Source: PALSA-505 sp036501145 (GTDB taxonomy: Bacteria; Actinomycetota; Actinomycetes; Streptosporangiales; Streptosporangiaceae). From it: a stretch of DNA of 64,000 nt. The notes under the pieces are model-generated. The model worked only from the letters and a program-made list of their open reading frames with translations. It was not told the origin of the DNA and did no database searches. Shown piece after piece: positions 45,000 to 53,060 of the stretch. Position numbers and translations under genes: made by a program. How positions within the stretch are numbered: position 1 is the first letter of the stretch; every line of letters starts with the position of its first letter. Location: contig DASYAV010000164.1 in NCBI GenBank assembly GCA_036501145.1, forward strand, positions 1 through 64,000. Direction: 5' to 3'.

Positions 45000-45521
45000 C
45001 TAGCTGCCGGGTGCCCCGGCCGGGGACGCCGGCGCGGCCAGCTCGGCCAGGTGCTGCAGCGAGTTGCTGAGATGGTCGGGGTCGAACGGCGGGAAGTGCA
45101 GGTACTCCCGGATGCGCTGCGGGACCGCCGACCAGTCGTAGGTGAGGGTGACCTCGGTCTCGGACGGGCCGAGCGGCGCCAGGTCGTAACGCCAGAACCA
45201 GCCGCCGAAGTCCAGCTGGCCGTCGTCATTCTCCGTCCCGGTCAGCCACCCGATGGCGCGCGGCGGGTCGAGCACGAAGACCTTGTTGGCCACCCGGTAG
45301 TTACCGTCTGGATGGTTGGGGTGGTACATGTCCATCCGGAAAACCTGCCCCGCCTCGGTCAGCGGCGCCCGGTCGACAGGTTCCTGAACCTGGCCGACGC
45401 CGTCGGTCACCTCGTCCCTGCCGTCGATCGACGAATGCGTCATCGGATCCGCCAGTACCGCGAACACCCTGGCCGCGGGCACGCCGAAGGTCAGGGTGGC
45501 GCTCACGTTCTCCTCGGCCAT
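45000..45521 (-). CDS. SRPBCC (START-like) family protein
   Basis: 173 residues from ATG 45521 (MAEENVSATLTFGVPAARVF), with AAGGAG nine bases upstream. The opening strand and ADPMTHSSIDGRDEV helix, the DPPRAIGWLTG strand, the Trp-rich GGWFWRYDL and the final helix (DPDHLSNSLQHLAELA) fit the helix-grip fold. Such proteins bind lipids or polyketides in a cavity. It lies 47 bases downstream of the LuxR-type regulator gene and on its strand, so it could be read through from that promoter. Function unknown. Confidence 0.75.
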   Translation of the reverse strand: MAEENVSATLTFGVPAARVFAVLADPMTHSSIDGRDEVTDGVGQVQEPVDRAPLTEAGQVFRMDMYHPNHPDGNYRVANKVFVLDPPRAIGWLTGTENDDGQLDFGGWFWRYDLAPLGPSETEVTLTYDWSAVPQRIREYLHFPPFDPDHLSNSLQHLAELAAPASPAGAPGS

Positions 45522-45567
45522 CGGGTGCGCGCTCCTTCTCATCTGGCTGTTCTCATCCGGCCGGCCG

Positions 45568-48474
45568 TCACGGCTGAGAGCCGCGGCCGAGCTGGCCGAG
45601 GGCGAGCCGGTCGGGCTGGCCGGTCTTCGCCATCAGGCTGTGGATGTGGTTCTCCACGGTCCGGGTGGACAGGTGCAGCCTGGTGGCGATCTCCTTGTTG
45701 CTGAGCCGGTCGGTCAGCAACAGCAGGATCTCGTGCTCGCGCACGGTGACCCCGGCCTTGCGCAGCTCCGCCGGGATGGCGGACACCCCGCGGCGGCGCT
45801 GCCCGACCGCCGTGCCGGACCGGCGCAGCAGCGCGCGGCAGGCGCTGGCCACGGCCGGCACCCCGGCGGCGTGGAAGTATTCGTCGCTTGCCCGCAGCCA
45901 GTCCGCCGGGGTGCCCCAGCCGTCGGCGATCGCGGCCTCGCTGACCAGCCGCAGCCCCAGATGGCGGCCGGTGGCGTAGGGCGCGCCCAGCCGCAGCGCC
46001 TCCTCCACCGCCGCGGCGGCCTGCTCGCCGTCGCCCTTGCGGCCCGCCAGCGCCGCGCGGGCGAGCACGGTGAACTGGCGGTCCCAGCGGATCTTGCTGG
46101 CCGCGGCCTCGATGGCTTCGGCGTACTCCGGCCAGCCCGCCGTGCCGTCCAGCACCCGCAGCAGCAGGTTCATCCCGTAGCGGCCGGTCAGCTGGAAGAC
46201 GGTCGAGCTCTGCTGTGCGGCTGCCGTCGCCAGCTCCTCCCGCGCCCGGGGCCCGTCCTCCTCGAGCAGGGCGCACCAGGCCCGGGCCAGGCCGTGCACC
46301 CGCGGCGCGTGCATCGGCAGCGCGCCGCCCCAGTCGCGCATCTCGGCCAGCGCGGTGTCCATGTCGCGCCGCCGGCCCCGGTGGGCGGCCGACACCGCCT
46401 GCACCAGCAGCGTGTACCGGACGTTCTCCATCAGCTTGAGCCGCCTGGTGGCCTCCAGCACCTGGTCCAGCAGCGCGCCCGCGGCGGGGAAGTCGCCCTG
46501 CAGGGTGAGAGCCAGCGCGAGGGTGGACTCGATCTGGTAGCGGGACGTCACCGCGCCGGCCTGGGTGGCGGCCCGCCTGGCCTGCTCCAGCCGGCTGGTA
46601 TTGCCGGTGCGCAGCGCGTCGTCGCTGCCCAGCCGAAGCAGCGCGTGGATCTCCTCGACGCGCAGGTCGCCGCGGACCGCGATCTGCCGGGCCCGCTCGA
46701 GGCATTCGGTCGCCTCGGCGGCGTCCCGTGGCCGGCTCAGCGCACCCAGCAGCTGCCAGGCCTGGCTGGCGATCACCGGCAGGCCGCTGGCCTCACCGAC
46801 CTCGGCCGCCCGCCGGGCCAGCGTCTCGGCCTCGCCGATGTGGCCCGTGCCGGGCAGGTCCAGCACCAGGTGCGCGGCGACCACGTCGATCGCCGCGGCG
46901 TCACGGCCGCCCGCGCCCGGGCCGAGCAGGCCGCGGGCGATCTCCACCTGGGCCAGCCCGTCGGCCGACCGGCCGGCCACCGAGGCGGCCCAGGCCAGCC
47001 GGGTATGCAGCCGGGCCCGCTCGTCCCTGGCGAGCAGGCCGGCCAGCTGCTCCAGCTCCGCGGCCGCGGCGACCGCCCGCTCCACCAGGCCCGCCTCGGC
47101 CAGCGCGGTCAGCCGGGAGGCGAACGCCGCCGCCCGGCCCGGCGCGTCGCCGCCCTCGGTGAGCAGCCCGATCGCCTCGTCCAGCAGAGCCACCGCCGAA
47201 TCGGCGGCGCCCTGGTCCAGCGCCCGCCGCCCCGCCTCGGCGAACAGCTGCCCGGCCCGGGCGGCGTCGCCGGCCTGCTCATGCAGGGTGGCCGCCAGCT
47301 GGCACCACTCGCCGGGCAGCCCGGGATACACCGTCTCGACCGCGGCCACGGCCTGGCGGGTGAGCCGGGTGCGTTCGGCCGGGGTGAGCAGGCCGAGCAG
47401 CGCGCCCCGCAGCAGCGGATGGCCGAAGGCGTACCAGTCGGGCGTTTCCTCATCCGGCGCGACCAGCTGGCCGGTCAGCTCGGCGTGCAGGTGGCTCAGC
47501 AGGTCGCGGTCGGTCAGCCCGGTGGCCGCCTGCAGCACCGCGACGGGGAAGCGCCGGCCCAGCACGGCAGCGGCCGACAGCACCTCCCGCCCTTCCGCGC
47601 CGATCAGTTCCAGCCGCCGGTCCACGGTGCGGGTCAGCGTGGCCGGCACCCTGGTCTGCGGCGGGCCGGTGAGCCGCCAGGCGGCGCCGTCCCGCACCAG
47701 CAGACCATCGGTGCACATGCCGCCCAGCAGCTCCTCGGCCAGCAGCGGGATGCCCTCGCTGTCCCGCCAGAGCTGGCCGAACGCCTCGTCAGGGATGCCG
47801 CCGGGCTCACAGTCAAGGCAGGACGCGGCCATTCCGCGCAGCTCCTCGCGGGACAGCCGGGTCAGTTCGAGCAGCGTGCCGGACCCGCGCTGGGCCGCCG
47901 CGCGGGCCAGGTCGAGGGCTGGGCCGGGATCGCTGCGCACCGTGCCGACCAGCAGCGTGGGCTGCCGGTCGAGGTTGTCGGCCAGGTAGTCCACCGCGGC
48001 CCGGGTCTCGGTGTCGAAGTCCTGCATGTCATCCAGCAGGAGCAGGCAGCCGCGGTCCCGGCCCACCAGTGCGCACAGCCGCAGCACCGCCTCGGCCAGC
48101 ACCACCAGCGACCGGCCTTCCTCCGGCGGAGGTGGCTGCCCCCAGTCCGGGATCAGCCGTGCCAGCACGGACGCGTAAGGACCCAGTTCGGAGACGTCGA
48201 CCGGGTCGCCGTCGCGCAGCAGGGACATGAGCGCTTCGGTCAGCGAGCGGAACGGCACCATCGGCCCGGCCGAACTGCCCCGCCCGCGCAGCAGCCGCAT
48301 GCCCGCCGCGAAGCCGGTATCGGCCACCGCGGCGGCCAGCCGCGACTTGCCGATCCCGCTCTCCCCGGTGATGAACACCGCGCCGCCGTGGCCGGCCTGG
48401 GCCGCATGCAGCGCCCGGTCGAGATGGCGCAACTCGCCATCCCGGCCTACGGTGACCGACGCCCGGATCGTCAC
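45568..48474 (-). CDS. LuxR-family regulator with AAA/STAND ATPase domain
   Basis: 968 residues. Walker A ITGESGIGKSR at 36-45 and Walker B CLLLLDDMQDFD near 145-156 are followed by a long helical repeat region rich in Ala and Leu. A C-terminal LuxR helix-turn-helix follows (TVREHEILLLLTDRLSNKEI, then TRTVENHIHSLMAKTG). It lies on the same strand downstream of the putative lanthipeptide precursor gene and is the obvious candidate for a cluster-specific activator. A TAACCG-N9-CGGTTA dyad precedes it (48526-48546). Confidence 0.9.
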   Translation of the reverse strand: MTIRASVTVGRDGELRHLDRALHAAQAGHGGAVFITGESGIGKSRLAAAVADTGFAAGMRLLRGRGSSAGPMVPFRSLTEALMSLLRDGDPVDVSELGPYASVLARLIPDWGQPPPPEEGRSLVVLAEAVLRLCALVGRDRGCLLLLDDMQDFDTETRAAVDYLADNLDRQPTLLVGTVRSDPGPALDLARAAAQRGSGTLLELTRLSREELRGMAASCLDCEPGGIPDEAFGQLWRDSEGIPLLAEELLGGMCTDGLLVRDGAAWRLTGPPQTRVPATLTRTVDRRLELIGAEGREVLSAAAVLGRRFPVAVLQAATGLTDRDLLSHLHAELTGQLVAPDEETPDWYAFGHPLLRGALLGLLTPAERTRLTRQAVAAVETVYPGLPGEWCQLAATLHEQAGDAARAGQLFAEAGRRALDQGAADSAVALLDEAIGLLTEGGDAPGRAAAFASRLTALAEAGLVERAVAAAAELEQLAGLLARDERARLHTRLAWAASVAGRSADGLAQVEIARGLLGPGAGGRDAAAIDVVAAHLVLDLPGTGHIGEAETLARRAAEVGEASGLPVIASQAWQLLGALSRPRDAAEATECLERARQIAVRGDLRVEEIHALLRLGSDDALRTGNTSRLEQARRAATQAGAVTSRYQIESTLALALTLQGDFPAAGALLDQVLEATRRLKLMENVRYTLLVQAVSAAHRGRRRDMDTALAEMRDWGGALPMHAPRVHGLARAWCALLEEDGPRAREELATAAAQQSSTVFQLTGRYGMNLLLRVLDGTAGWPEYAEAIEAAASKIRWDRQFTVLARAALAGRKGDGEQAAAAVEEALRLGAPYATGRHLGLRLVSEAAIADGWGTPADWLRASDEYFHAAGVPAVASACRALLRRSGTAVGQRRRGVSAIPAELRKAGVTVREHEILLLLTDRLSNKEIATRLHLSTRTVENHIHSLMAKTGQPDRLALGQLGRGSQP

Positions 48475-48525
48475 ACGACAGACCTTAGGGCGAATGCACC
48501 AATCCCGCCTAATGATCTGTCCTAT

Positions 48526-48546
48526 TAACCGGCTTTCTGACGGTTA
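48526..48546. promoter_or_regulatory. TAACCG-N9-CGGTTA dyad upstream of the regulator
   Basis: TAACCG (48526-48531) and CGGTTA (48541-48546) are inverted arms in the 195-base gap between the precursor-like gene and the regulator start. The surrounding DNA is somewhat AT-richer, as expected for a promoter. It may be the regulator's own binding site. Confidence 0.35.
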
Positions 48547-48669
48547 CAGGACCTTCTTGACCAAAGGGGCGCCCTACGGCACTTTCTCGGTGTGTTCGGT
48601 GCCGTCTGCCCGGTTTCCGGCTCTGGCTGGCGCCGACCGCACGCGGCGGCAGGCGCCGGATGCCGCCCG

Positions 48670-48939
48670 CTACATGCAGCAGGTCGAATCGGCCGGGGTG
48701 ATGAACCCGCCGGCCGGCCCGTGCAGCGTGACCGTGGCCAGCACGTGGGTGGCCGCGGTCGGCGAAGCAGCCGCCGAGGCGGCCGGGGCCGCGGTCGCAC
48801 AGGCGGTGGCGACCACGCCGGCCAGTACGGCCGCCCGGGCGCCGAAGGCTGCCGACGGCAGCAGGCGTGCCGCGGCGGCCCCCCTGCCGGAGTCAAGCTG
48901 CCCGTCATGAATGCTGGCCTGGCTGTGTGAGTTCCTCAT
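48670..48939 (-). CDS. Candidate lanthipeptide (RiPP) precursor peptide
   Basis: 89 residues from ATG 48939, with AGGGGG five bases upstream. The first part (residues 1-34) is polar with Ser, Gln and Asp, and 35-58 is hydrophobic and Ala-rich. The end reads TLHGPAGG and then FITPADSTCCM. A double glycine at 77-78 followed by an 11-residue tail with two Thr, one Ser and two Cys is what a class II lanthipeptide leader/core junction looks like. The gene lies directly downstream, same strand, of the split lanM genes. The hydrophobic segment could instead be a Sec signal with cleavage near AAA-SP, making this an ordinary small secreted peptide. No similarity to a named lantibiotic is recognised. 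Confidence 0.5.
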   Translation of the reverse strand: MRNSHSQASIHDGQLDSGRGAAAARLLPSAAFGARAAVLAGVVATACATAAPAASAAASPTAATHVLATVTLHGPAGGFITPADSTCCM

Positions 48940-48985
48940 CGTTCCCCCTGAAACAGATGATGCTGGTTACCTTGCTGCGCTTTCG

Positions 48986-50641
48986 CTAACCGGGTCTGCC
49001 GCCCTCGCCGGCAGCCGGAGTTGGCTCGAGAAAGAGCACCGAGGGGACCCGCTCGGTGAAGCCCGCCCGGAGCAGCCCGTACCCGACCCCGGCCAGTCCC
49101 CGCAGCAGCCCCGGAGTGGGCACCCCGCCCGGTGTCCCGCAGAACCTGGTGTGCCGGCCCAGGGCGCTCACCATGAGCCCGGCGCGGTGCCGCCACGGCG
49201 GCGGCAGGGCGGCTTGCCCGTGGCCGGCCTGCCCGGTGGGTGACTGGCCCGCCGGTGCCAGCGCTGTGCGCGCCGTTGTGCCCGGGGTGAGCGCGGCCCC
49301 GGTGAGCATGGTCAGCGCCTCGGTGATGCCGGCTTCGCCGTGGCAGAGGCTGAGGTCGCGGAGCACCGGGCGCTGGATGAGCAGCTGGGCCTCACGGCGC
49401 AGTTCGGTGTCGCCCAGGCAGGACCGCGCCACCAGCAGGCCGACCGTGCCCCGGCACCAGCCGGGTGAGCCGTCCCCGCCACCCCCGGCGACGGGGTCGA
49501 CCGCGCACCATACGGCACGGCGCCCCGCCTCCTGGTATGCGGGATCGTCCATGGTCACGCCGAACCTGGCCAGCGCCCAGCCGACGCCGGCCGGCCCGGT
49601 GGCGAACCCCGGCGAGACCGGCTGCAGAGCAGCCGCACAGCGGCCGCCGGTCCGCTGCACCAGGGCGGCGAGCTGATCGGCGGCCGCCACGGCCGCGGCC
49701 GCGGCAGCCGCCGAGCCGATTTCGGTGTGCACCGCGGTCATCGCGGCCAGGCACCCGGCCAGCCCGTCCAGCCAACCGGACGGCGCCACCAGCTCGCCCG
49801 CCGTGCGGTAACCCGCGGGCTGCCTTCCGCTGGCCGACCTGCTTATGGCCTGCTCTCCGCTGGCCGGCCTGCTCGTGGCCTGCTCTCCGGCGGCTTGCTC
49901 TCCGCTGGCCGGCCCTGCCGTCGCTGGCGTGCCTGTGGCCGGCGTGCCTGTGGCCGGCCGAGCCGTGCCCGGCCGATTCACGGTCGGCCACCCAGCCGGC
50001 GCAGTCGCGAGCAGCCGGGTCGTCAGGAGCGCCGCGGCGTCGGCCCATTCGCCCAGGGCCCGGTCATCGAGCAGCGTGCTCATCCGGGCCAGCGCGTAAC
50101 TGATGCCGGCCATCCCTTCGGCGGCACCACAGCCCACCGTGGCGAGCAGGTCGGGACGGGCGTCCAGCGCGCCGAGCAGCGCGGGCAGCGAGCTCGCCGC
50201 CCGCCGCGCCACCTCGGCGTACCGGCCGACACCGGACAGCCTGGCCAGCTGGGCCAGAAACAACGCCACGCCCAGATACCCGTCGGCCAGCCCGGCCCCC
50301 ATCGGCAGCACCATCCACGGGGTGCCGTCCACAGGCTGCAGACCCAGCCAGTTCACCCGGGACTGCCCACCGTTGGTTTGGCCGTCGCTGGCTTGACCGT
50401 CCTGGTCCAGGTCATCGAGCCGGTGACCGCCCCGCGACGTGCTGCTCCCGGCGGCCAGCCCCCGGATGAAGGCCGGCGGCGCGTCGCCGGATGAACTCAT
50501 CCCGCACGCCACGATCTGATCGGCCAGGCCACAAGCGGCGGTGAGCAACCGGGACGGCGTGGCGGCGGGGGCGGCGCCGGCCGCCGGCGGCTGCCGGGCT
50601 GGCGGGACGCTCGTCGCAGCGTCGCCGGTTACCGCTGACAT
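48986..50641 (-). CDS. LanM C-terminal (LanC-like cyclase) domain as a separate reading frame
   Basis: 551 residues if translation starts at ATG 50641 (MSAVTGDAATSVPPAR); the open frame extends to 50800. The opening VNWLGLQPVDGTPWMVLPMG, then GLADGYLGVALFLAQLARLS, is the LanM cyclase-domain entry. The Zn ligands are in GWCRGTVG (codon near 49456) and LSLCHGEAG (near 49345), and the closing block is TPGLLRGLAGVGYGLLRAG. Where family members have an (A/S)HGxAG motif carrying the catalytic His, this one reads FATGPAGVGWAL, with Thr at 49600. A Ser/Thr/Gly repeat segment is inserted upstream of that. There is no ribosome site before ATG 50641, and the frame overlaps the dehydratase frame by 13 bases (172 as open frames), so this may be one lanM gene broken by a frameshift in its linker. 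Confidence 0.75.
   Translation of the reverse strand: MSAVTGDAATSVPPARQPPAAGAAPAATPSRLLTAACGLADQIVACGMSSSGDAPPAFIRGLAAGSSTSRGGHRLDDLDQDGQASDGQTNGGQSRVNWLGLQPVDGTPWMVLPMGAGLADGYLGVALFLAQLARLSGVGRYAEVARRAASSLPALLGALDARPDLLATVGCGAAEGMAGISYALARMSTLLDDRALGEWADAAALLTTRLLATAPAGWPTVNRPGTARPATGTPATGTPATAGPASGEQAAGEQATSRPASGEQAISRSASGRQPAGYRTAGELVAPSGWLDGLAGCLAAMTAVHTEIGSAAAAAAAVAAADQLAALVQRTGGRCAAALQPVSPGFATGPAGVGWALARFGVTMDDPAYQEAGRRAVWCAVDPVAGGGGDGSPGWCRGTVGLLVARSCLGDTELRREAQLLIQRPVLRDLSLCHGEAGITEALTMLTGAALTPGTTARTALAPAGQSPTGQAGHGQAALPPPWRHRAGLMVSALGRHTRFCGTPGGVPTPGLLRGLAGVGYGLLRAGFTERVPSVLFLEPTPAAGEGGRPG
49831..49958 (-). repeat. Minisatellite inside the LanC-like domain
   Basis: Two 30-base near-identical units (49831-49860, 49861-49890), a partial copy, and two exact 15-base units GTGCCTGTGGCCGGC (49929-49943, 49944-49958, + strand). 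They encode the low-complexity ATGTPATGTPATAGPASGEQ-type stretch that interrupts the cyclase domain, probably in a loop. Confidence 0.75.
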
Positions 50642-52728
50642 GGTGCTGGACCAGCGGCCGCGACATCTGCGGCCATCGGCTGCCGTGGCGTTGGGATAAC
50701 GGCCGGGGGCGGGGCGGCGGCCACCGGGCGCTGGGCTGGCACCGCGCCTCGGTGGCCGCCGGTCTCGCGGCGGGTGGCCAGGCTGGCTGAGATGATCCAC
50801 TCCTGGTCGCGCCTGTCCACATCACCCATCGCCGCGATCTTCTCGAGCGCGCAGCTCAGCGCGGGCCGCCCGAGCAGGCCGGGCAGATACCACCCGGCCG
50901 AAGTCCACAGGCCGCGGGCCGCGGGCCGGGCCGTCACCAGCGGAATGTCACCCGTCCACAGATCGGCCACCTCGTGCGGGGCCAGCCGGCGCCACAGTGA
51001 AGCGGAATGGGGAAGCGGATGGGCAGCCGCCGATGCCTCGTGCAGCACCGCCAGCGCCCGGTCCCGGTCACGCCCGTCACGCAGCAGATCCGGTGCGGTG
51101 GACTCGTCCAGCAGCCGCGCATAACCCCGGCTGGGCCGGACCACCACACGGGTCTCGATGTCCGCCCGCGACATGATCAGCCGGATGAACCGGGCCCGGT
51201 CGGCCACGATGGCGTCATAGCCGAGCCGGAAGCCCTCCAGCACCGCCGCCTCGTGATCGGCCGGCTCGGCCGGCCTGCCGTCGCGGCAAGGCCGGTTCCG
51301 CGGGCTCATGCCCGTCGTGCCCACTGGGCCTGTGCCCGCCGGGCTTGCCGTCCGTGCTGGGCCCACCGGGGTGGCCCGGCGGATCAGCCGGCTGCGGTCG
51401 GTCGCCGGGGGCTCCCAGTCCAGCACGCCGTCCGGGCGGATCGACGCCCTGTCGCCGCCCATCCCGGACAGATCCGCCTGACCGTGCTCGCCGGCGCTCA
51501 GGCAGGGCAGCAGCGAGGTGCGCTGCACCGAGGCGGTCAGCGCGGCAGCCGCCGGGTCGTCGCCCGCCATGTGCGGATAGGGCAGCACGGGATGGAAGAG
51601 CGTTTCCAGGTCGATCAGCATCGGCTGGTCGCCACAGGCGACGACGTTCTCACAGTGCACGTCCACCGCGCAGAGCACGTGCAGCGCGGCCAGCAGCATG
51701 CCTTCCCGGCGATAGAAGTCGCCGGCCGCGGCCTGGCTGGGCAGCGCCTGCGCAGTCACGAACTCCTGCCAGCCGTAGCCTGGCCGCAGCAGCACGCGCG
51801 CGGTGCGCAGGCCGGCCTGTGGCACCCGCTGGTTAAGCCAGCCCGCGACGTCGCCGAACAGCGCGTGCGCCGCCAGGCTGCGCGGCTTGTAGACGACCTT
51901 GCGGCCGTCGGCGAAGGTAACCACCGTCACCGAGCGCCCCTGCCGGTGCCGGTCGCCGAGCCCGGGCTCGGCCGCTACCGCGGGGCCCGGGTCGACCCCG
52001 CCGAGCAGCGAGCCGACCACCGCGGGACGGTCCGCCGCGAAGCGGATCATCAGCTCCTGCCCGGCCCGGCCGGCCCGCAGGCTGGCCGTGCCCAGCAGCC
52101 TGGCCAGCACCGGGTACTGGTCGAGCAGCGCGGCCAGCCCGGCCGGCTCGCACAGCCGCCAGATGAAGTCGTTGAACCGGGCCCGGCCGTCCGTGCCGGT
52201 CAGGCGTCCCTGGTCGTGAGCCACCCGCAGTTCGTAGATCATGGTCCGGACGGCCAGCTGGGCCAGCTGCCGCCCGAGCGCCGCGGTGAACGTGTCCGCG
52301 ATCGGGATGGGAGCGGCGTGCGCGGGGGAGAGGCATCCCCGCGCCGCCGCGACCAGGCCGTCCCTGGCCCCCGTCAGGAACGGTCGCAATGGGATGGCGA
52401 ACGCGTCCTGCCAGCTGCCCGGGGACGGCAGCACGCGCGGCGGCCGGGCCGCCGCGACCGCCTGCTCCACCACGTCTGCCCAGCCCGGCCGGGCCCGCCG
52501 CGTGCCTCCCGCAGCTTGCGTACCAGGCTCCAGGCCGGGCTGGGAGTCGTGCCCGCGTACCGGCGCGGGTCTGCGGGGCCCCCAGCCCGGCCTGGCGGGC
52601 TGGGGACCGTCTGCTGCCGCGGCCCGTGTCCCGGGCCGTTCGTGCGCGGCTAGCGCTCGCACCCACCAGTCGCTGCTGAGCCGGGACGCACCTGCGTCCT
52701 CGCTCGTGCAGGCGGCCAGCAGATTCAT
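50629..52728 (-). CDS. LanM N-terminal (dehydratase, DUF4135) domain
   Basis: 699 residues. After a Pro/Arg-rich head the DUF4135 domain begins near 80. The kinase-like core carries the Lys in GRKVVYKPRSL (about 281), the DVHCENVV catalytic block (356-363) and LIDLETLFHP (371-380). The elimination region VVVRPSRGYARLLDES and the final QEWIISASLAT are present. This domain phosphorylates Ser/Thr of a precursor peptide and eliminates phosphate to make dehydroamino acids. The protein stops just after the domain, in the linker that normally joins the cyclase; the cyclase is encoded in a frame shifted by one. A perfect TGAGTAG-N3-CTACTCA palindrome lies 36 bases before the start. Confidence 0.85.
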   Translation of the reverse strand: MNLLAACTSEDAGASRLSSDWWVRALAAHERPGTRAAAADGPQPARPGWGPRRPAPVRGHDSQPGLEPGTQAAGGTRRARPGWADVVEQAVAAARPPRVLPSPGSWQDAFAIPLRPFLTGARDGLVAAARGCLSPAHAAPIPIADTFTAALGRQLAQLAVRTMIYELRVAHDQGRLTGTDGRARFNDFIWRLCEPAGLAALLDQYPVLARLLGTASLRAGRAGQELMIRFAADRPAVVGSLLGGVDPGPAVAAEPGLGDRHRQGRSVTVVTFADGRKVVYKPRSLAAHALFGDVAGWLNQRVPQAGLRTARVLLRPGYGWQEFVTAQALPSQAAAGDFYRREGMLLAALHVLCAVDVHCENVVACGDQPMLIDLETLFHPVLPYPHMAGDDPAAAALTASVQRTSLLPCLSAGEHGQADLSGMGGDRASIRPDGVLDWEPPATDRSRLIRRATPVGPARTASPAGTGPVGTTGMSPRNRPCRDGRPAEPADHEAAVLEGFRLGYDAIVADRARFIRLIMSRADIETRVVVRPSRGYARLLDESTAPDLLRDGRDRDRALAVLHEASAAAHPLPHSASLWRRLAPHEVADLWTGDIPLVTARPAARGLWTSAGWYLPGLLGRPALSCALEKIAAMGDVDRRDQEWIISASLATRRETGGHRGAVPAQRPVAAAPPPAVIPTPRQPMAADVAAAGPAPCQR

Positions 52729-52763
52729 GTTCCGCAGCCTGGCAGCGCCGCGCCAGGCGTTGA

Positions 52764-52780
52764 TGAGTAGAAGCTACTCA
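52764..52780. promoter_or_regulatory. TGAGTAG-AAG-CTACTCA palindrome upstream of lanM
   Basis: Perfect seven-base arms with a three-base spacer, 36 bases before the lanM-type start, in an AT-richer patch. It is suited to a dimeric LuxR- or TetR-type regulator. The LuxR-type protein encoded at the other end of the cluster is a candidate binder. Confidence 0.5.
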
Positions 52781-52863
52781 GGTTTTACGGCACGGTTTCG
52801 CCGGGTGCGGGTGGGCGTGGTGGCTAGGGCGCAGCCGTTCATAAATATCAATTAGGCCTGCCC

Positions 52864-52943
52864 GAAACAGGCGTGAAACATCAGCCGCCGCATCTGCCTG
52901 CTGCGTTGCCCCCGCTGTAACGAGCGGGAAACTGGGCCGAAAC
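52864..52943 (+). promoter_or_regulatory. GlnR boxes upstream of the ammonium transporter
   Basis: Two groups match the actinobacterial GlnR pattern (gTnAC-n6-GaAAC): GAAAC-N6-GAAAC at 52864-52879 and GTAAC-N6-GAAAC-N6-GAAAC at 52917-52943. The 11-base phasing is exact throughout. They lie 118-197 bases before the amt start. GlnR activates amt genes under nitrogen limitation in Streptomyces and relatives, so nitrogen control is expected here. Confidence 0.8.
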
Positions 52944-53060
52944 CCGGCCATGGGGAAATGGGGCTTGTTCCGAAGACAGCGAAGCGGCCGTCCGGGCTAA
53001 CCCTGGCCGTCCGCGGCCCGGGGCCACCGGCGGCCCTTCACTTAGGCCCCGGGAGGCGCG

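Noticed and set aside
45496..48528. 1010-codon frame antisense to the LuxR-type regulator
   Set aside because: Low-complexity Gln/Gly/Arg composition and no domain; the opposite strand has Walker motifs and a helix-turn-helix.
51007..52653. 548-codon frame antisense to the LanM dehydratase
   Set aside because: No recognisable motif; the dehydratase motifs on the other strand are unambiguous.
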